Shown here: one piece after another, positions 48,519 to 56,810 of the stretch
How positions within the stretch are numbered: the first letter of the stretch is position 1
Layout: each line of letters opens with the position of its first letter
Assembly: GCF_000741775.1 (NCBI RefSeq)
Contig: NZ_JGZR01000005.1
Coordinates: forward strand, 182,116-246,115
From: Bifidobacterium subtile
GTDB lineage: Bacteria; Actinomycetota; Actinomycetes; Actinomycetales; Bifidobacteriaceae
Direction: 5' to 3'
DNA length: 64,000 bases
The notes under the pieces: generated by a model
The model's input: only the letters and a program-made list of their open reading frames with translations
Databases searched by the model: none
What the model was told of the DNA's origin: nothing
Program-made: the position numbers and the translations under genes

Positions 48519-48599
48519 TGGTGAGTGGTGGGCGGTAGCGGTTAGGTGTTCATTGGCGCGCTGTGTTCGAAATAGCCAAGAAAAACTCTGGGCCACAAA

Positions 48600-49040
48600 T
48601 CAAATGCAAACGGGGTTACGGCTGTAATAATCGCGAATGGAGTCTTTCGTGATTTTCGTAGTGCACAACGCCGTTTGAGGCAAACCAGCACGCGCCTCGC
48701 GCCAAGGACTCTCCTTGTGGGTTCGAGAACTCAGCTGGTTACCTGTCAACCCAGCCAGCGAACTACATACTGAATTGATCAGACGTTTCTCCTGGTCGGA
48801 AAGCTCCTTCGTACCAGTCAGGGCACCCTCGCGTATGAGGAACATCCCACGGTGACGCGCGTACAATTCAACGCTGACCGGACCGCCTCGCCAAGCCTGA
48901 AAATCCTCAGGAAACAAGGGACGACCACTATGAGCCAGTGACTCCGCCTGAGAATAGAACGCTAACTTCTGCAATTTCATCGTAGTCATCGAACCGCAGC
49001 GCTGAAGAATATATGCCGCCACGTCAATAATACTGGTCAT
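48600..49040 (-). CDS. Panacea-domain protein, probable antitoxin
   Basis: A 146-aa protein of the Panacea (DUF4065, SocA-like) family. The hallmark N-terminus is DVAAYILQRCGSMTTMKLQKLAFYSQA and the FQAWRGGPVSVELY segment follows. Panacea proteins are known to serve as antitoxins for several unrelated toxin folds, including RelA/SpoT-type toxins. The start has an almost perfect AAGGAGGGAC site, in contrast to the divergent partner which has none, as expected when antitoxin must exceed toxin. Upstream repeats at 49052-49071 may be its operator. Confidence 0.85.
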   Translation of the reverse strand: MTSIIDVAAYILQRCGSMTTMKLQKLAFYSQAESLAHSGRPLFPEDFQAWRGGPVSVELYARHRGMFLIREGALTGTKELSDQEKRLINSVCSSLAGLTGNQLSSRTHKESPWREARAGLPQTALCTTKITKDSIRDYYSRNPVCI

Positions 49041-49092
49041 GTGTCCCTCCTTTCCTATTCATTCCTATTCAAATTAATATAGTATATGGCTT
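49041..49092. promoter_or_regulatory. Divergent promoter/operator between Panacea and RelA/SpoT genes
   Basis: Only 52 bases. Contains two exact tandem copies of TTCCTATTCA (49052-49061, 49062-49071) and a TATAGT box (49078-49083) nine bases before the plus-strand ATG, consistent with leaderless transcription of the toxin. The repeats are placed to repress both directions. Confidence 0.55.
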
Positions 49093-50187
49093 ATGACATT
49101 GGACAACGTGGAATCCCCGGTTAGCCGAAACGCAGCAACGGGAGCAGGAAGAATTCTGCGTGACAGCCCTAGCTCCCATACTGCCGACGAATACCAAACA
49201 TCATTCGCAATTGCACAGCGATGGCGCGCTCAGCATGTCGCACCTACAGAAAGCTGTTTCAAGCATGTTCTCGACTGTTCAAGGCAATTTGATCAGTCAG
49301 TAGCTACATATCGTCTTAAACGCATGAAATCCATCATCGGGAAGATTCGACGGCCGAAGTCACACTTCAAATTAGGGGAACTCGATGACATCGGCGGTTG
49401 CCGCCTCATCGTCAAGACCAATGATGATGTCAGCAGAGCCGCCGAATATCTGCAGTCTACATTATCGTTAAAAAATCACGGCCAGGCCCAGAAAGATTAC
49501 ATCTCTTCTCCGGCAAGAAGCGGCTACCGTTCCCGTCATCTTCTGACCAACATCCCTACAGATTACGGTAACTATCACGTCGAAATCCAGATTCGTACAA
49601 AGCTGCAGCATTATTGGGCAACTGCCATAGAGGCCACGGATGAAATTTACGGAACCAATTATAAAAGCGGCGGAGCAGACACTCATCTTTCGGCAGTTGA
49701 TAACGATGGGATACGATTCTTCACCATAGTTTCCAGCTTATTCGCTCTTGAAGAGCGTTCCCCGCAAATTCCCGGATTCACAGGTGACAGGGATTCGCTC
49801 ATTGGTCAGCTCAACGAGTTGGACTGTGCCAGTCAGCTCCTTAAGGATCTGAGAGCAACCACCGATAGCGTTTTTGAAATTCATACGAAGCTGACAGAGT
49901 GCCCTGAACTATTTCTACTGAAATTTTCTCGTGCCAATCAATACCTTGATATCGATTCCTTTCAACAAGACCATCTGAAAGATGCACTGATTCAGTACGA
50001 CAAGCTCGAGAACGAAATCAAATTGGATTCCTCACAGCAAATCCTTAGTTCTACTGATGCCGACACTTCTTATGACAATGTCGTATTGGTGTACGCACAG
50101 AACCCAAAACAACTGGACATTGCCTACCCAAACTATTCCGCCAATGTTAACCAATTTGTCGAAATAGTTTCTCATTATTTGGATTGA
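49093..50187 (+). CDS. RelA/SpoT-domain toxin-like protein (toxSAS candidate)
   Basis: A 364-aa protein with an alarmone-synthetase fold: YRLKRMKSIIGKI (73-85), DDIGGCR (98-104), the GYRSRHL loop (144-150), EIQIRT (164-169) and QHYWA (172-176). There is no hydrolase or C-terminal regulatory region, but an extra helical domain of about 180 residues follows. In toxic small alarmone synthetases this fold pyrophosphorylates tRNA or adenosine nucleotides and stops growth. The divergent Panacea gene is the presumed antitoxin. ATG at 49093 lacks a ribosome site and appears leaderless. Could alternatively be a phage-sensing defence protein. Confidence 0.82.
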   Translation: MTLDNVESPVSRNAATGAGRILRDSPSSHTADEYQTSFAIAQRWRAQHVAPTESCFKHVLDCSRQFDQSVATYRLKRMKSIIGKIRRPKSHFKLGELDDIGGCRLIVKTNDDVSRAAEYLQSTLSLKNHGQAQKDYISSPARSGYRSRHLLTNIPTDYGNYHVEIQIRTKLQHYWATAIEATDEIYGTNYKSGGADTHLSAVDNDGIRFFTIVSSLFALEERSPQIPGFTGDRDSLIGQLNELDCASQLLKDLRATTDSVFEIHTKLTECPELFLLKFSRANQYLDIDSFQQDHLKDALIQYDKLENEIKLDSSQQILSSTDADTSYDNVVLVYAQNPKQLDIAYPNYSANVNQFVEIVSHYLD

Positions 50188-50554
50188 CGCCCCATCACCA
50201 AGAGCCATCTTTATCATTCTGTCAGAATATTCCTATGTGCCTTGCATCTCTCTCTTCCGAGGGGAACTATGTTCGTCTATTCAGCGATAGGTTGCGGATT
50301 CATGACCGGCATATTCCATTTTCGTTGGTCGATCTGGTGAGCGCGGCAAGGCAGGCGGCTCGTGTGTTATGCGAGCCGCCAAGCATGCCGATGAGAATTA
50401 CAGGGATGCGGTCTGGCGTATTGCGACGCGGCCGCCCGCCCGTCACACTCGGACCGCTCGATCGAGTATGCGCTCAACGTATAGAATCCGGCAACCAGTT
50501 CAGCTATAAAATCAAAAGCTCGGAATGCCCATAATCCGGAATAAATGTTGAAAA
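50188..50554. other. Intergenic region without a convincing gene
   Basis: A 100-codon plus-strand frame starting near 50234 contains FSDRLRIHDRHIPFSLVDLVSAARQAARVL but then becomes Arg/Pro-rich without family resemblance, so it may be a gene remnant. No hairpin terminator is apparent for the convergent genes on either side. Confidence 0.3.
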
Positions 50555-50992
50555 TTACTTATTTTCAACCGCTTTCTTGCGCCCGCGTTGCTTCATGGTG
50601 CCCGCAACGGCATTCGTAGCGTCAAACACGACGGCCTTCTCGTCCTTATTGAGCGTGCCGGCAGCAGCCTGATAGAAGACCTCGCCCTCCGGAGCCGGCT
50701 TGAGCGTGAAGAACTTCCCGATCGCGGCTACAAGCATCTTATTATTCACCGTCACCGATGAGGTCTGCTTGCCCTCGGGCTTGCTGAATTTAATCGCATT
50801 CGCGTCACGCCCAGTGCACGCCTGGAGGGCGATCTGCCTGGTCTTGTCGTTGATCAGCACTTTCACGTACGCCGGATAGCCCAGCCCAATCGCAGTCGCC
50901 TTGTTGAACCTAATCTTGGAATCCATCACCGTCATCGTCAGCTTGCCAGCGGGCTCCGTAACAGCCACTTCCTCAAATCCCTGAAGACTCAA
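50555..50992 (-). CDS. Hypothetical protein, 145 aa
   Basis: I do not recognise this protein. It is soluble, with a mixed beta-rich N-terminal half (VMDSKIRFNKATAIGLGYPAYVKVLIND) and a basic C-terminus ending QRGRKKAVENK, which could bind nucleic acid. The predicted start is TTG at 50992 with AAAGG about ten bases upstream. It stands alone between the RelA/SpoT gene and an ATPase remnant in the accessory island; 400 AT-rich bases upstream (50993-51406) hold its promoter and no other gene I can support. Confidence 0.55.
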   Translation of the reverse strand: MSLQGFEEVAVTEPAGKLTMTVMDSKIRFNKATAIGLGYPAYVKVLINDKTRQIALQACTGRDANAIKFSKPEGKQTSSVTVNNKMLVAAIGKFFTLKPAPEGEVFYQAAAGTLNKDEKAVVFDATNAVAGTMKQRGRKKAVENK

Positions 50993-51406
50993 TTCCTAAC
51001 CTTTCTTATCAACTGATGCAATTATTATATGAATAATTTTGCATTATTGCCGTTATTATTCAAATATAATTTCTGCTAATAAATATACATTAGCAGTTTG
51101 TACAACTAGATTCCTCCGGTCCTTAAAGATTATGCTATTGAGGCACCTCTGTTTACATTGAGCGTTTTGTGAAATCTGCATACAGGATTAACGAATCGTC
51201 ATCACATCTTAACGAAACGAATATGTATGGGCCACATCGGCAGCGGATCCGAAGCCCTTGCATCTACGCAAACGCCCCCAGCTCCCATAAGGCGCTGACA
51301 GGCAGAGCCCACAAACCCTTGGGATACTTAAGAACCTTTGACCCGGTGTAGACGAGATACCCTCTAGCGAACCGCTTGTCCTTGGCCAGCTGCGACAAGC
51401 CAGCTG

Positions 51407-51700
51407 CTCACCGGTCTCCGGCGAAGCGGGAAGTCGCAGATGCTGCGTCTTATCCAGCAGCTGCTGGTTCAGGAAGGCCGTAGTCCCGAGCAGTTCATCT
51501 CATTGAATGTTGAGGATTATTCACTAGGAAGGCTGCGCGCGATCCTGATCGGCAGGCGGATGCTCAAAACGATGCAGAAATACTATGCGGCCGACCATGG
51601 GCTCGTAGCAGCAATCACCGGCGACGGGCTTGCACAAATCCAAGGGGTACTGGAGACTATCGTGGCCATAGAGGGGCTGAGACGCGAATATAACGTCTCC
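51407..51700 (+). pseudogene. Remnant of a DUF4143-type AAA ATPase gene
   Basis: In frame, the sequence reads LLTGLRRSGKSQMLRLIQQLL, a clear AAA_14 Walker A region, then about 20 residues later jumps to a C-terminal-like segment (RRMLKTMQKYYAADHGLV) and ends beside the intact homologue on the opposite strand. Start codon region, Walker B and most of the body are missing, so one internal deletion and 5' decay are evident. It shows that this family turns over rapidly at the locus. Confidence 0.65.
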
Positions 51701-52926
51701 TACTGTTCGCGCAGCCATTGCGTCACGTTGCTGATCCGTATGCCTTCCTTGGTCACCCCGCCGCTGAGCCAGTCCATGGTCAGCACCACGCGCGGGAAGG
51801 CGTCTTCCAGCTCCTGCAACGGAGCCAGCTCACGCGCCCGCGTCCCTTCTTCCAGCATGCTCGCGGTGACCTGCACATACATTTTGCGGCCCTCGCCCTT
51901 CCTAGCCACGAAATCGATCTCCTTGCCGGAAGGGGTCTGCCCGATGGACACCGCATACCCCCGACGTTTGAGCTCCATGAACACGATTCCCTCAAGCTGC
52001 GCGCCACGATCGGCGCCGCTGAAGCCGTTGGCGAGATTGCGAAAGCCGTTGTCGACGGGATAGTACTTGTGGCGCGGCCTGAGCAGCTGCTTGCCCCGGG
52101 TGCGCTCCTGCCCGGCCGAGTACAGCACGAAGGTCTTCTGCAAGGCGCCGATCTGGTTGTCGAGTGTCGCATACGTGACATCAAGCCCGGCATCGCGCAG
52201 CGTCGCACGGACGCGATTGGTCGAGAACAGGTTGCCTGACGTGGAGAACAAGTAGCGCGAGACCTTCTCCAATGTCGCCAGATCGCGTATGCCGTACCGC
52301 TGCGCGACATCCTTGAGTACGACCGACTGGTATACGCCGTCAAGCACCTCGCCCGCCTTGGCCTCGTCCGGCAAGCCAGCGGCGAACAGGCCCGGCATGC
52401 CGCCATAGCGCATATAGTCCGCAAACATGCGGTCATCGGCATCCGCGTCGCCTAAGTCGGTACGGTATCCAGCGTATTCGGCGAAGGACAGCGGGTAGAC
52501 CGGCAGCTCGACGTACCGGCCAGCGAGGTACGTGGCCAGTTCGCCGGACAGCAGCCGCGCATTCGACCCGGTGACGTACACGTCCGTATTCTCTCGGGTA
52601 TGCAGGCGACGCACGACCTGCTCCCAGCCCGGCACATCCTGGATCTCGTCCAGGAACACATAGAACATGCCCGGCTCAGCCCGCTGCATTGCAGCACGCA
52701 ACTCGTCGTACAAGTCTTTGGCGCCATAACCGATAGGGATGTCGAAGGCGTCGAAGCGCTTGAAGAACATGTTCTCCTGCGAGACGCCGCGCTCAGCCAG
52801 CGCATCCGCGAACATCTGCAGCAGCGTGCTCTTGCCGCACCGCCGCACGCCCACGAGCACTTTCACTTCCGGCGTGCCCTCGTGCCGCAGTACCCTATCA
52901 AGCAACTCATCCCGTCTGACCCGCAT
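51700..52926 (-). CDS. AAA ATPase with DUF4143 domain
   Basis: A 408-aa ATPase, second intact family member in the window. Walker A is GVRRCGKST (26-34), Walker B VFLDEIQ (90-96), sensor TGSNARLLSGEL; the DUF4143 part contains GKEIDFVARK and VQVTASM spaced like a D-x-Q nuclease core. The start at 52926 follows GAGGTGAT. Two palindromic 17-bp sites upstream suggest autoregulation. Sequence similarity to the 32,398 gene is limited to family motifs, so they are not recent duplicates. Confidence 0.85.
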   Translation of the reverse strand: MRVRRDELLDRVLRHEGTPEVKVLVGVRRCGKSTLLQMFADALAERGVSQENMFFKRFDAFDIPIGYGAKDLYDELRAAMQRAEPGMFYVFLDEIQDVPGWEQVVRRLHTRENTDVYVTGSNARLLSGELATYLAGRYVELPVYPLSFAEYAGYRTDLGDADADDRMFADYMRYGGMPGLFAAGLPDEAKAGEVLDGVYQSVVLKDVAQRYGIRDLATLEKVSRYLFSTSGNLFSTNRVRATLRDAGLDVTYATLDNQIGALQKTFVLYSAGQERTRGKQLLRPRHKYYPVDNGFRNLANGFSGADRGAQLEGIVFMELKRRGYAVSIGQTPSGKEIDFVARKGEGRKMYVQVTASMLEEGTRARELAPLQELEDAFPRVVLTMDWLSGGVTKEGIRISNVTQWLREQ

Positions 52927-52941
52927 ATCATCACCTCATAG

Positions 52942-52998
52942 TTTTCAGTACACTAGAAATAATAACTTAATTCACTTCTTATTTTCAGTATACTAAAA
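52942..52998. promoter_or_regulatory. Two 17-bp near-palindromic operator-like sites
   Basis: TTTTCAGTACACTAGAA at 52942-52958 and TTTTCAGTATACTAAAA at 52982-52998, exactly 40 bases apart and just upstream of the ATPase start. The second is almost symmetric about AGTATACT. Likely binding sites of a dimeric repressor. Confidence 0.6.
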
Positions 52999-53069
52999 TT
53001 CTAGGCAATGGGAAGTTAGATGCGGCACCATGCTCAAAATTCAAAGGCATACCGCAAATAGTGTTAAGC

Positions 53070-53114
53070 GCTGCCAGGGAACACTGGGGGAACCATCGGG
53101 GAGTATGGGGATTC
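53070..53114. repeat. Degenerate 11-bp tandem repeat, array 1
   Basis: Successive units resembling CAGGGAACAC, TGGGGGAACCA, TCGGGGAGTA and TGGGGATT with a period of about 11 bases. Same type as arrays at 53,429 and 55,929. Confidence 0.45.
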
Positions 53115-53428
53115 GAATTCAATAAATCCTTCTGTTAATCTTCGCTTGGCACAGCTCGCCCGCCACGCGTAACACTCAAAATTTGAAGAAACTAGCCAAG
53201 CCTCGTAAATTTGTCAACGCGAAACCAACGATGCCCCGGCCAAAAAGCCGAGGCATCGTTTCTGTATCGCGGCGTAACCGCCGTCTTGATTCTTACGATA
53301 CCTTGTCAGTATGAACGAAGCAACAGGCCAACGTATAATGCCATTCAGGCGTTAGAACACCTCACATGCGACGCAATAGGCGCGATTCCAGCGCTTGTAC
53401 AAAATGGATTCCAGCAAATTCAAAACCT

Positions 53429-53584
53429 TACTAGGGAATGCTAGGGAATTACTAGAGAGTTCTCTTCCCTCGTGGAAAACCGCCAAAAGCTGCGCAATTA
53501 GCGGCGTCTTCCGCCGATTACGTCTGATTAAGACCTTTGCTATTCGAAAATACTAGGGAATCACTAGGGAACTACTAAGGAATC
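53429..53584. repeat. ACTAGGGAA tandem repeats, arrays 2 and 3
   Basis: Array 2 (53429-53460) has three units ACTAGGGAATG, CTAGGGAATT, ACTAGAGAG. Array 3 (53552-53584) has three exact 11-base units, ACTAGGGAATC, ACTAGGGAACT, ACTAAGGAATC. Period 11 is not a multiple of three and crosses no gene, so it is DNA-level structure. The 680-base gap around it (52927-53607) shows no supported coding region. Confidence 0.6.
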
Positions 53585-53607
53585 GCATTCCCCGCTCCCA
53601 CACCAAA

Positions 53608-53772
53608 TCAATCAAGCGCATAGTACTGAGAAGGATCCCATGGCCCCGAACCATGCCAACGAAGCATGCCTTTGTCTACCAATCTTCTGAGCACTGGCTG
53701 GAGTGTCTTAGGAGCACGTCCCAGATAATCGCATAGTTCCTTGACCGTGACACGTTTCTTCGTATAAGCCAT
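53608..53772 (-). CDS. Small winged-helix protein or C-terminal fragment, 54 aa
   Basis: A 54-codon frame from ATG 53772: MAYTKKRVTVKELCDYLGRA, then KTLQPVLRRLVDKGMLRWHG and a short tail ending YYALD. It has the layout of the C-terminal winged helix of AlbA/AAA_4 ATP-binding proteins, where such a domain follows a catalytic part. A stop codon lies five codons upstream and no ribosome site is seen, so it is most likely the tail of a lost gene, though a stand-alone DNA-binding peptide is possible. Confidence 0.45.
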   Translation of the reverse strand: MAYTKKRVTVKELCDYLGRAPKTLQPVLRRLVDKGMLRWHGSGPWDPSQYYALD

Positions 53773-53841
53773 AGCGGCAATATATTAAAATTGGGTGTAA
53801 AATATTCCATTAGCAAGTATCTGAACCGACGGAAGGCTACC

Positions 53842-54612
53842 ATGCTATACACCAAGGAAGAATTCAGCCACCTTGACGAGGCGCATGCGCTCACCGATTT
53901 ACTGACACCAATCAGCCCAATGCTGTACACGGTTCTAACTGAAGCACGCGCTGACTTGCAGACCCGCTATCCCTCAGATTTATTTTGGGAACATCAGAAT
54001 CGTCAGAATTTGTCGAGAATGGTCAACCAGCGTGCAGCACGGCTATGGCCGGATTCCGATTCCGACAGCTGGGCATTGTCCGATCATACGGGGTTCCTGC
54101 ATCTGCGCGAAACGGCGACAGGCCTGAAAATGATTCTGCGCAAGGTGGATCCAATCACTAGGCATGTGCCCAAATCAAACGCTACGAAGACGAATCGGGT
54201 CTATTTTTCGCAACGCAACTGCATTGGAGTCGGAAGACTTAACCGAGTGAGTCAAGGAACTCTGTTCGATGAGGGTAAGTTTGCACCGGATCTAAGCAGT
54301 ATCGGTCTCGTCTGCGTATGGGATGAATTGCTCGACGAAGGCATTGCAATCACCGTCTACAAGACCTCCAGCCCAGGCAGATACGGCAACGAGAATCCAT
54401 ACTTCTTCAAGTACGAGCTTCACGACAGCCTGCCCGAAGATACAGAGCTGAAATACACAGCTTCAGAAAACGAGTATGTCGATCTGCTTCCGGACCTTCT
54501 CGAAGACTACACGGGACAACCGCTGGATGACGATTCAAAAACCGAATCAGAAAATCGCACTCCCGATGCGCCATACAACAACGAGCCACCGGAACACAGA
54601 ATACATGAGTAG
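53842..54612 (+). CDS. Unknown protein paired with XRE-ImmA/IrrE gene
   Basis: A 256-aa soluble protein that I do not recognise. The start at 53842 follows GGAAGG. The body mixes helices (N-terminal 80 residues, with DLLTPISPMLYTVLTEARADL) and beta-rich parts (GLKMILRKVD, GIAITVYKTSS), ending in an acidic, Asn/Pro-rich tail. It lies 34 bases before an XRE-ImmA/IrrE protease gene, the arrangement of many toxin-antitoxin and prophage-control pairs in which the ImmA-type protein controls or degrades its partner. A toxin or defence effector role is inference. Confidence 0.65.
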   Translation: MLYTKEEFSHLDEAHALTDLLTPISPMLYTVLTEARADLQTRYPSDLFWEHQNRQNLSRMVNQRAARLWPDSDSDSWALSDHTGFLHLRETATGLKMILRKVDPITRHVPKSNATKTNRVYFSQRNCIGVGRLNRVSQGTLFDEGKFAPDLSSIGLVCVWDELLDEGIAITVYKTSSPGRYGNENPYFFKYELHDSLPEDTELKYTASENEYVDLLPDLLEDYTGQPLDDDSKTESENRTPDAPYNNEPPEHRIHE

Positions 54613-54646
54613 CAGCCCGTATCGGTCGATTGGAAAGGAGCAAATC

Positions 54647-55837
54647 GTGTCTGATTTCAATCCCAATAGAATCGTGCTTGCCCGGCGGCTTGAGGGAATC
54701 TCTCAAAAGGAGCTGTCCGCCAGCACGGGCATCTCACAAGCCAAACTCAGCAAACTGCAAAATGGCATCAGCGTTCTGGACAAGCGCGACGCCATCAGGC
54801 TGTCGAGCGCATTGGACTATCCCATTTCATTTTTCGAACGCCGAGACGAAATCCTGCCGCTGTCGTCTCTGACTTACCGCAAAACCTCGAAGTCGACAAT
54901 GGCTGAGCTGTCTGCCGTGTCCAGCGAATACTCGCTGCTCGCTTCCGCAGTACAACACGTAGCCTCTCGATTAAATCTGGCGGGCAGAACATCAGGGTTC
55001 GCTCAGATTGCGCCTCGCACACATGGCAATCTGAGCGAACATGCCATTGACGAGCTGGCTGACGCAACACGATCGAATCTCGGGCTTCCAGCAACGGGAG
55101 CCGTGCCGAACGTTACTCGCACATTGGAGCGTTCCGGCATCATTGTCGCGCCCATGCGATCCCTGGGCTTCGGCAGCGAGGCGCATCTGACAAGCGAAGG
55201 AGTCACCGACCCCTCCCCCGGGCGCATGTACTGCGTTGGCTACCTGGGCAGCGGCGAGCTGAGCGGGGACCGGCTTCGATTCACAAAAGCCCACGAATTT
55301 GGTCATCTCCTGTTGCACGGATACCGCAAACCCGACTCGCCCCAACAACTGGAACGCGAAGCGCACCTGTTCGCGTCCGCCTTTCTCTTCCCCAGGAAGG
55401 ACGCCGAACGAGTACTCACGCCGAGCATGTCGTTGCGCGACTTCCTGCCGGTGAAAGCAGGCTGGGGCCTATCAATCGCAGCAATCATCTCACGGTCGTA
55501 CTCCTTGGGAATCATCGACAGGCAACGCTACCAGTCGCTGTTCATTCAACTTTCGTCCCGAGGATGGAAGAAGCACGAGCCAGTTCCTGTGGAGATCGAA
55601 CGACCGCTGCTGCTCAAGCAGATGATCGAATCGGCATACGGGACGCCGACAAGCACCGGCCTGGCCGTGGATTCCCTCGCAATCTCCACCGAACTCGGCA
55701 CACCATTCCGATACCTCGACTATTGGTCAGACGGATTAGCAGACATCGGCGAACAATGGGGCGTCAGCGAGCAACGCTTTGCGCCGCCCAATCAGTATCG
55801 AGCGGACGTGGACAATAACCATACTGAGCAACGATAA
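54647..55837 (+). CDS. XRE-family regulator with ImmA/IrrE metallopeptidase domain
   Basis: A 396-aa protein. An N-terminal helix-turn-helix (about 8-62: ISQKELSASTGISQAKLSKL) is followed by an ImmA/IrrE zinc peptidase with HEFGHLLLH (216-224) and the third ligand region EREAHLFASAFLFP. Such proteins cleave repressors or act as antitoxins. The GTG at 54647 follows an excellent AAAGGAGC site, so the longer in-frame extension is rejected. Forms an operon with the unknown protein at 53842. Confidence 0.88.
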   Translation: MSDFNPNRIVLARRLEGISQKELSASTGISQAKLSKLQNGISVLDKRDAIRLSSALDYPISFFERRDEILPLSSLTYRKTSKSTMAELSAVSSEYSLLASAVQHVASRLNLAGRTSGFAQIAPRTHGNLSEHAIDELADATRSNLGLPATGAVPNVTRTLERSGIIVAPMRSLGFGSEAHLTSEGVTDPSPGRMYCVGYLGSGELSGDRLRFTKAHEFGHLLLHGYRKPDSPQQLEREAHLFASAFLFPRKDAERVLTPSMSLRDFLPVKAGWGLSIAAIISRSYSLGIIDRQRYQSLFIQLSSRGWKKHEPVPVEIERPLLLKQMIESAYGTPTSTGLAVDSLAISTELGTPFRYLDYWSDGLADIGEQWGVSEQRFAPPNQYRADVDNNHTEQR

Positions 55838-55924
55838 CGGGTCAAGCCTTAATTGCGCCAAGGGATACTCTCAGATCTTCCAGAGAATAAGAATTCAAAG
55901 GAAGACCGCTAACAGCGTCAAGCA

Positions 55925-56398
55925 TTGCTAGGGAGCACTGAGGAACTATCGGAGACTACGGGAAACATCGATGAAAGCTATGATACGGATCCGTCTCATC
56001 CGCATAGCTTCTACATCCTCACCGCAGTCGTTGTGGAGAGCGACCAACGAGACGCGCTACGCAGCGGATTGGTCGGCATAGCTGCTTCTAGCTATTGGCA
56101 CACCAGCGAGGCGATGCGCGACGCAAGCGGCCACAGCCGAGTGCACGAGCTGCTCGGCTATCTTGCTGATGGCGCCGGAAGCGAGCGGTGCGTCATCAGC
56201 GTGCTGCAGCACATCCAGCCCGGCTTACCTATACAGGAAGCGCGAATCTTTGCTCATCTAGAATGCTATACTATCTGCCACACTATCGCAGGCCAGAGCA
56301 GTACTATACTGACAGCTTTACAATCCCGAAGAACCTATTTCTATCGATTACTTGAACTCCCAAGGCATCGGCAACATCAGGAATTTTCGCAGCTTTAG
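55925..56398 (+). pseudogene. DUF3800-like fragment fused to an 11-bp repeat array
   Basis: The frame reads NIDESYDTDPSHPHSFYILT then AVVVES, very like the DUF3800 start (Asp-Glu-Ser, then a hydrophobic strand), and continues for about 80 plausible residues (WHTSEAMRDASGHSRVHELL) before degenerating over the end of the convergent PIN gene. The first codons arise from a repeat array (GCTAGGGAGCAC, TGAGGAACTAT). Start and C-terminal parts are missing, so a truncated gene. DUF3800 proteins often occur in defence islands. Confidence 0.5.
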
Positions 56399-56810
56399 CT
56401 ACATGTCCCTTGATATGCATATTCACATCCCGCTGTTCACTGGTCACTAAAGTGTAGCCGTCATGTTTTGCTATAGCGATGAGCCAAGGATCTGCGATTC
56501 TTTCATGAGCCCAGCCCTTATCTCCCGCCAAGGCGTCGGGCTTGTACTTCCCGCAAGTACGTACATGCTCAAGCACCTCGGACCATCCCTCGACGTATTC
56601 CACATGGTTAAGGATACTGCCGTGATAATTCTTGCGGAACCATTCGATGAACCATTCGTCATGCTGATGCTCATCGAGCATCACATCGGCCGCAACGGCG
56701 AACTTGTTCAGCAAAGGGGTGAACTGCTGCCAGAAAGTCGGAAAATACTCGTGCAAGTAGTAGCGATCGTAGCAATCCATATAGATGTTTGAGTCAAGCA
56801 GGTACTTCAT
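56304..56810 (-). CDS. PIN-domain toxin, DUF4411 family
   Basis: A 168-aa PIN-like ribonuclease fold. It starts YLLDSNIYM with the first catalytic Asp, carries DEHQHDEWF in the middle and ADPWLIAIA with the late acidic pair, then VTSEQRDVN; this is the DUF4411 pattern. Such proteins are the toxin half of pairs with XRE-ImmA proteins. The ATG overlaps the stop of the upstream ImmA gene by four bases, so the two are translated together. Confidence 0.85.
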   Translation of the reverse strand: MKYLLDSNIYMDCYDRYYLHEYFPTFWQQFTPLLNKFAVAADVMLDEHQHDEWFIEWFRKNYHGSILNHVEYVEGWSEVLEHVRTCGKYKPDALAGDKGWAHERIADPWLIAIAKHDGYTLVTSEQRDVNMHIKGHVAKAAKIPDVADALGVQVIDRNRFFGIVKLSV

